Source: Magnolia sinica
Taxonomy: Eukaryota > Streptophyta > Magnoliopsida > Magnoliales > Magnoliaceae
NCBI RefSeq assembly: GCF_029962835.1
Contig: NC_080589.1
Coordinates: 18,807,586 to 18,871,585 of the forward strand
DNA: 64,000 bases
Direction of reading: 5' to 3'
In this document: piece after piece, positions 60,714 to 64,000 of the stretch
Position numbering within the stretch: the stretch's first letter is position 1
Layout: every line of letters starts with the position of its first letter
The notes under the pieces: model-generated
Databases searched by the model: none
Told to the model about the DNA's origin: nothing
Seen by the model: the letters and a program-made list of their open reading frames with translations, nothing else
Program-made: the position numbers and the translations under genes

Positions 60714-61485
60714 TTGGTTTCTCTACGTGGTTTACCAGAACCTGTAATTGATCATTGTCCAATCCTTTTGGAGGTTGAGGAAGTAAACTGGAGCCCGAAA
60801 CCATTTAGATTCAAGTTAATGTGGCTAGAGGTGGAGGGATTTTCTTATCTAATTAAAGATTTGCAGGGTTCCTTTGAAACAGAGGGTTATGCAAGTTTCA
60901 AGTTAAGTCAGAAGCTGAAGTAAGTAAAAGGCAAAATCATTACTTGGAAGTGGGAAGTGAGGGGAGGACGAAGATCGAGTTTAAAGAAATCCCTAGCAAG
61001 ATTCAGGAGATTGACATCAAGGCTGAGGGGATGGACTTGTAAGAGGAAGATAAGATTCTTCAACAAAAGCTCGGAAAGACTATGCGAGTCACCTAAAGGA
61101 GGAAGAGATTAAGTGGAGGCAGTAGTCGTGTGCCACCTAGTTGAAGGTGGGTGACAAGAATACAAGATCCATTCACAACATAGAAGTGCTCAAGCTAACT
61201 GCAACGATATGAGTAGCATGTAAGTGGAGGGCAAGAGGTTCAAAGAAAAAGATAACGCAAGTGCTATGGTGGTCCATTTCTATAAAGAGCACTTCACAGA
61301 TGAAGGTGGAGGAGACCAAATCTGGATAATCGGCCCTTTACAAGCCTCTCAAGGGATGGAGCGAAATCGCTTGAGAGGTCGTTTTCTAAAAATGAAGTCA
61401 AGAAAGTTATGGATCCTTTGGAAAGGAATAAAGCGCTAGGCCTAGATGGATTACCCTTAGCATTTTTCCAAATCTTTTGGGAGAC
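60714..61485 (+). mobile_element. L1-type LINE fragment (endonuclease end to RT start)
   Basis: The plus strand encodes VIDHCPILLEVEE and KPFRFKLMWLEVEGF (endonuclease C-terminus), then broken frames with VHFYKEHFTDE, and APGLDG-like and FFQIFWE text near 61440-61485. It is cut by the Gypsy LTR at 61486. Confidence 0.75.
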
Positions 61486-62670
61486 TGATGGGGACATCAC
61501 GCGCACACGCGCACGCACGCCGCCCCTACACACGTATGCAAGGAGAGGGAGGACCCCACCGTCGATCTAGCTCGATGACGACATCCAGGGAGGGCCCCCT
61601 AGCTAGAAGACGGAGTTTTGGGTCCTTGGAGTGGGCTCGATAATCAAGTAAAGCCCATCATGGGATCTCATGATCGAGGCCCACTAGTCGGATTAAGTTC
61701 ATATTTTAGGTTTTGATTATTTATGTTATTTAGATATCATGAACGCTTTAAATTTCTTTGATTAGTTTTTATTTTGATTTACTTCATCACCAAGTAATAG
61801 GTTGCGCACATGGCGTGAGTTTTGGGGTACATGTTTTTCTTATAAATAGGCACCCCTTGTGGTTCTTTTGATTCATTGAAGTTTAATAAAAATTCCTGCT
61901 TTATTTTTTTCTCCTCTTCATGAGTTGTGGAAAAATTCAAAAGTGGGCGCGAAGCCCTCCCTTTTCGAAGGGCTAACTCCTGTGGTGCGAAGCCACATCA
62001 ATCCCGATTCACCCCATCTTCCATCATCTTTTTTTTCCCATCTTCTACCACCATCCGTGATTCGAATTCATCCTTTATTGCATCAGTTTCTTCACTACAG
62101 CAGATTTCCAGATTTCAGCCCTGCAGGAGGTCAGAAACTACGACGGAGGACTATGCACAAGCCACCACTCAGATCAACCCGAAACTTCAGGGTTTTGGAG
62201 CCTACCCCCAGCCGACCAGTGCCAAGGAGGGCTTTCTCGAAACCGACGCCCCTCGCAAATGCAGCCAAGCACCTGCGCACATACGAGCGCCCCAGGCCCG
62301 CTGTCCACACACGGGAATCGTCTTTGGTTCGGGTTTTATTCCTCTATGCCTCCTCATACATGTTTTCTTCATAAACCCTAAACCTAGAATGCGTTTTCCC
62401 TAATCTGTTTGTCGTTTTCATCACCCTAAGGTTCCTTGAATTGAAATTGGGGAATCCCTTGGATTATGGACTGATTTTTATGCATGTGTGGTTGATTTCT
62501 ATTTCTCTTTGACATCTTTTGGTTTATAATTTTTATTGGTCCAGTCTTAGCCTGTGTCGGCCTGGACCCGCATAGATTCCCCTTTTAATTGAATGATTTG
62601 GACTGTCATGTGAGATATGATCTAAGCCTAAATTCTTCCATCTCATACTTAATTTTCATGTCCTACATCA
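61486..62670 (+). repeat. 5' LTR of the Gypsy element (1185 bp)
   Basis: Begins TGATG and ends CATCA (5-bp inverted pair). TATA box CTTATAAATAGG near 61838-61850, AATAAA-type signal near 61887. The two overlapping open frames at 61925-62403 lie inside the LTR and are not considered genes. Confidence 0.75.
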
Positions 62671-62674
62671 AATT

Positions 62675-62686
62675 TAGTATCAGAGC
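62675..62686 (+). other. Primer-binding site (initiator Met tRNA)
   Basis: TAGTATCAGAGC, 11 of 12 matches to TGGTATCAGAGC, a few bases after the LTR end. Confidence 0.75.
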
Positions 62687-63044
62687 TTAGGGTTCTTATA
62701 GGGGAATACATTAGATGCTTAGGGTTAGTTTGTTTGAGTCCATCATACACCCAGTTTATCATATATAGCTATTTAAAAACCCGTAGTTCCCGATATTAGT
62801 TGTTGTTTTTCTGATTAACAAGAAGTTAGCAATTCATTGCTGTAACTTTCTGTTATTCCCTTATTTCAATAGCTACATTGCTGGATTTTGGTACGCACTG
62901 CGTAGTTTCCCTCATATAGAGTCGCATAGGGTCATTGAGTTCTTTTTAGACGCATATAGTCGCAGTAGAAGGTCCTTAGGTTGAGTTAGCAAGTCTTTGC
63001 CCACACGTACGGGTCATGGTTTTGGCTTACACCCTACACTAAAC

Positions 63045-63371
63045 ATGGAGCAACTGATAGAGTCATTAAACAAACTGTCCCAGCAGATCGAGTCTTTGGG
63101 TAAGCGCTGGGAGCAATATATAGACCAACGCTTTGATCAATTTAATGTGAACATTACCCAACTAAAGGCCTCCGTCGGGACAAACCCCACCATTGGGGTG
63201 GATGTCCAAACTCAGGCAGGTGGCCAGGAGGATAGACCAATGAATGGAGTTAACCAAGTAATCAGTTATGGGCGTCCACCAGTGCACCTACCCCATGAGG
63301 GACATCAAGACCACTATTTTGAGGAGTACAACATGTGCGGCCTTGTGGCTAGAAAGTGCATCAGAAGCTAA
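63045..63371 (+). pseudogene. Gypsy gag remnant
   Basis: 108 codons from ATG 63045 (MEQLIESLNKLSQQIESLGK), with a coiled-coil-like start and QRFDQFN. The frame then runs into unrelated deletion-joined sequence and stops. The retroviral-type gag core and zinc knuckle are missing. Confidence 0.6.
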
Positions 63372-63384
63372 TGTAGAGTTACCC

Positions 63385-63960
63385 ACTGAGGCCATTCTGG
63401 TAGTGGATAAGTTTCATGATGTCTTTCCTGATGATCTACCGGATAAGTCTCCCCCTAGGAGGGATATAGAGCACACCAGAACATGGGACACCGTAATACC
63501 TACAGCCGAGTTTGCGTTTAATAGTTCTGTCGATAGGTCCACAGGTCTCAGTCCTTATGAAGTTGTTACTGATTATAAACCCGAGAAACCTATTGATCTT
63601 GTCCCTATGTCATTGTCCCATAGGGCGTCAGAGCCTGCAGTCTTTTGCACATCACATTCATTCATGGCATTAAGAAATCAAGTAGAAGATCACTAATAGT
63701 AATGAACATTACCAATTTTCTGTAGACCAACATAAATGTTTGAAGGAATTTAATGTAAGGGACTGTGATGGTCCGCATCAGGCCCAAGCGGTATCCTCTG
63801 GGAGCCGTTCGTAAGTTACACGCGCGTAGCGCTGGACCCTTCAAAATTATAAAACGAAACAGTCTCAATGCGTATGTGGCAAATCTTCCACCCTCCATGG
63901 GAATTAGTTCCACATTTAATGTGGAGGATCTATTTGCATTTCAATGGGCCATTGATGCAT
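63385..63960 (+). pseudogene. Gypsy RT N-terminal strip fused to integrase end
   Basis: Open through 63696: VVDKFHDVFPDDLPDKSPP (RT N-terminus) is joined in frame at about 63476 to TVIPTAEFAFNSSVDRSTGL and PYEVVTDYKPEKPIDLVPM (integrase). A frameshift near 63690 separates the next part, where integrase C-terminal text (KLHARSAGPFKIIKR-like, then NAYVANLPPSMGIS) continues to about 63960. Confidence 0.75.
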
Positions 63961-64000
63961 TGTCCAACCTTTCACCTAACTATCCCAATTCCTCAGACAT

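Larger units (their letters stand above)
61486..64000 (+). mobile_element. Internally deleted Ty3/Gypsy element (5' LTR to integrase end)
   Basis: Order on the plus strand: LTR (61486-62670), PBS, leader, short gag (63045-63371), a strip of RT N-terminus (about 63385-63475), then the integrase C-terminal half (about 63480-63960), continuing out of the window. Protease, nearly all of RT, RNase H and the catalytic integrase core are missing. It is non-autonomous. Confidence 0.85.

Noticed and set aside
61925..62403. Two overlapping open frames of about 150 codons
   Set aside because: Both lie wholly within the Gypsy LTR leader and resemble nothing; long chance frames are common in GC-rich LTR parts.
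1..64000. CRISPR arrays, bacterial operons or rRNA/tRNA genes
   Set aside because: None seen. Repeats here are tandem duplications, microsatellites or TE ends, and the only tRNA-like sequence is a retroposed copy flanked by a target duplication.

Overview
The window is nuclear DNA from a flowering plant with a repeat-rich genome. Evidence: spliceosomal introns with plant-type borders, Ty1/Copia and Ty3/Gypsy elements carrying initiator-Met primer sites, L1- and RTE-type LINEs, Tourist, Mutator-like and many hAT-like miniature elements, and a single host gene whose nearest relatives are plant WDR48/UAF1-type WD40 proteins. The very long introns (up to 13.3 kb) would suit a magnoliid or another large-genome lineage, but the species cannot be fixed from the sequence alone.

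Host gene: one intact gene occupies about two thirds of the window on the minus strand (start codon near 56172, stop at 13905-13907). I assembled 17 coding exons by hand. All junctions keep the frame and give an uninterrupted protein of 772 residues (767 from the alternative Met): seven WD40 repeats followed by the WDR48/Bun107-type C-terminal domain. Fifteen of the 16 introns are GT-AG and the last is GC-AG. Exons form four clusters (56.2-52.5 kb; 43.1 and 37.4-36.9 kb; 23.6-21.4 kb; 18.2-13.9 kb), separated by introns full of transposable elements.

Layout: 1-4596, long-LTR Gypsy-type sequence on the minus strand with another element inside it; 4597-7188, decayed Copia element (LTR, PBS, gag, protease, integrase) on the minus strand, cut by that LTR; 7500-8460, probable endogenous pararetrovirus relic; 8928-9920, tandem duplication and a Mutator-like MITE; 9933-13904, intergenic with no recognisable gene; 13905-56172, the WDR48-like gene; 56.6-61.5 kb, LINE fragments (L1 RNase H end, RTE 3' end, L1 N-terminal part) with hAT MITEs inserted; 61486-64000, an internally deleted Gypsy element whose 5' LTR lies inside the last L1 fragment.

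The most striking feature is a large set of non-autonomous hAT-like elements, most with verifiable 8-bp target duplications. They fall into families that share a related terminal motif, but each has its own short palindromic subterminal motif (GTAGCGTACGCTAC, GATATATC, TCGTAAATC, GTAACGGCCGTTAC, GATCCGA, GAGTCGAGC). Several are nested, including a three-level nest with an exact 8-bp duplication at every level.
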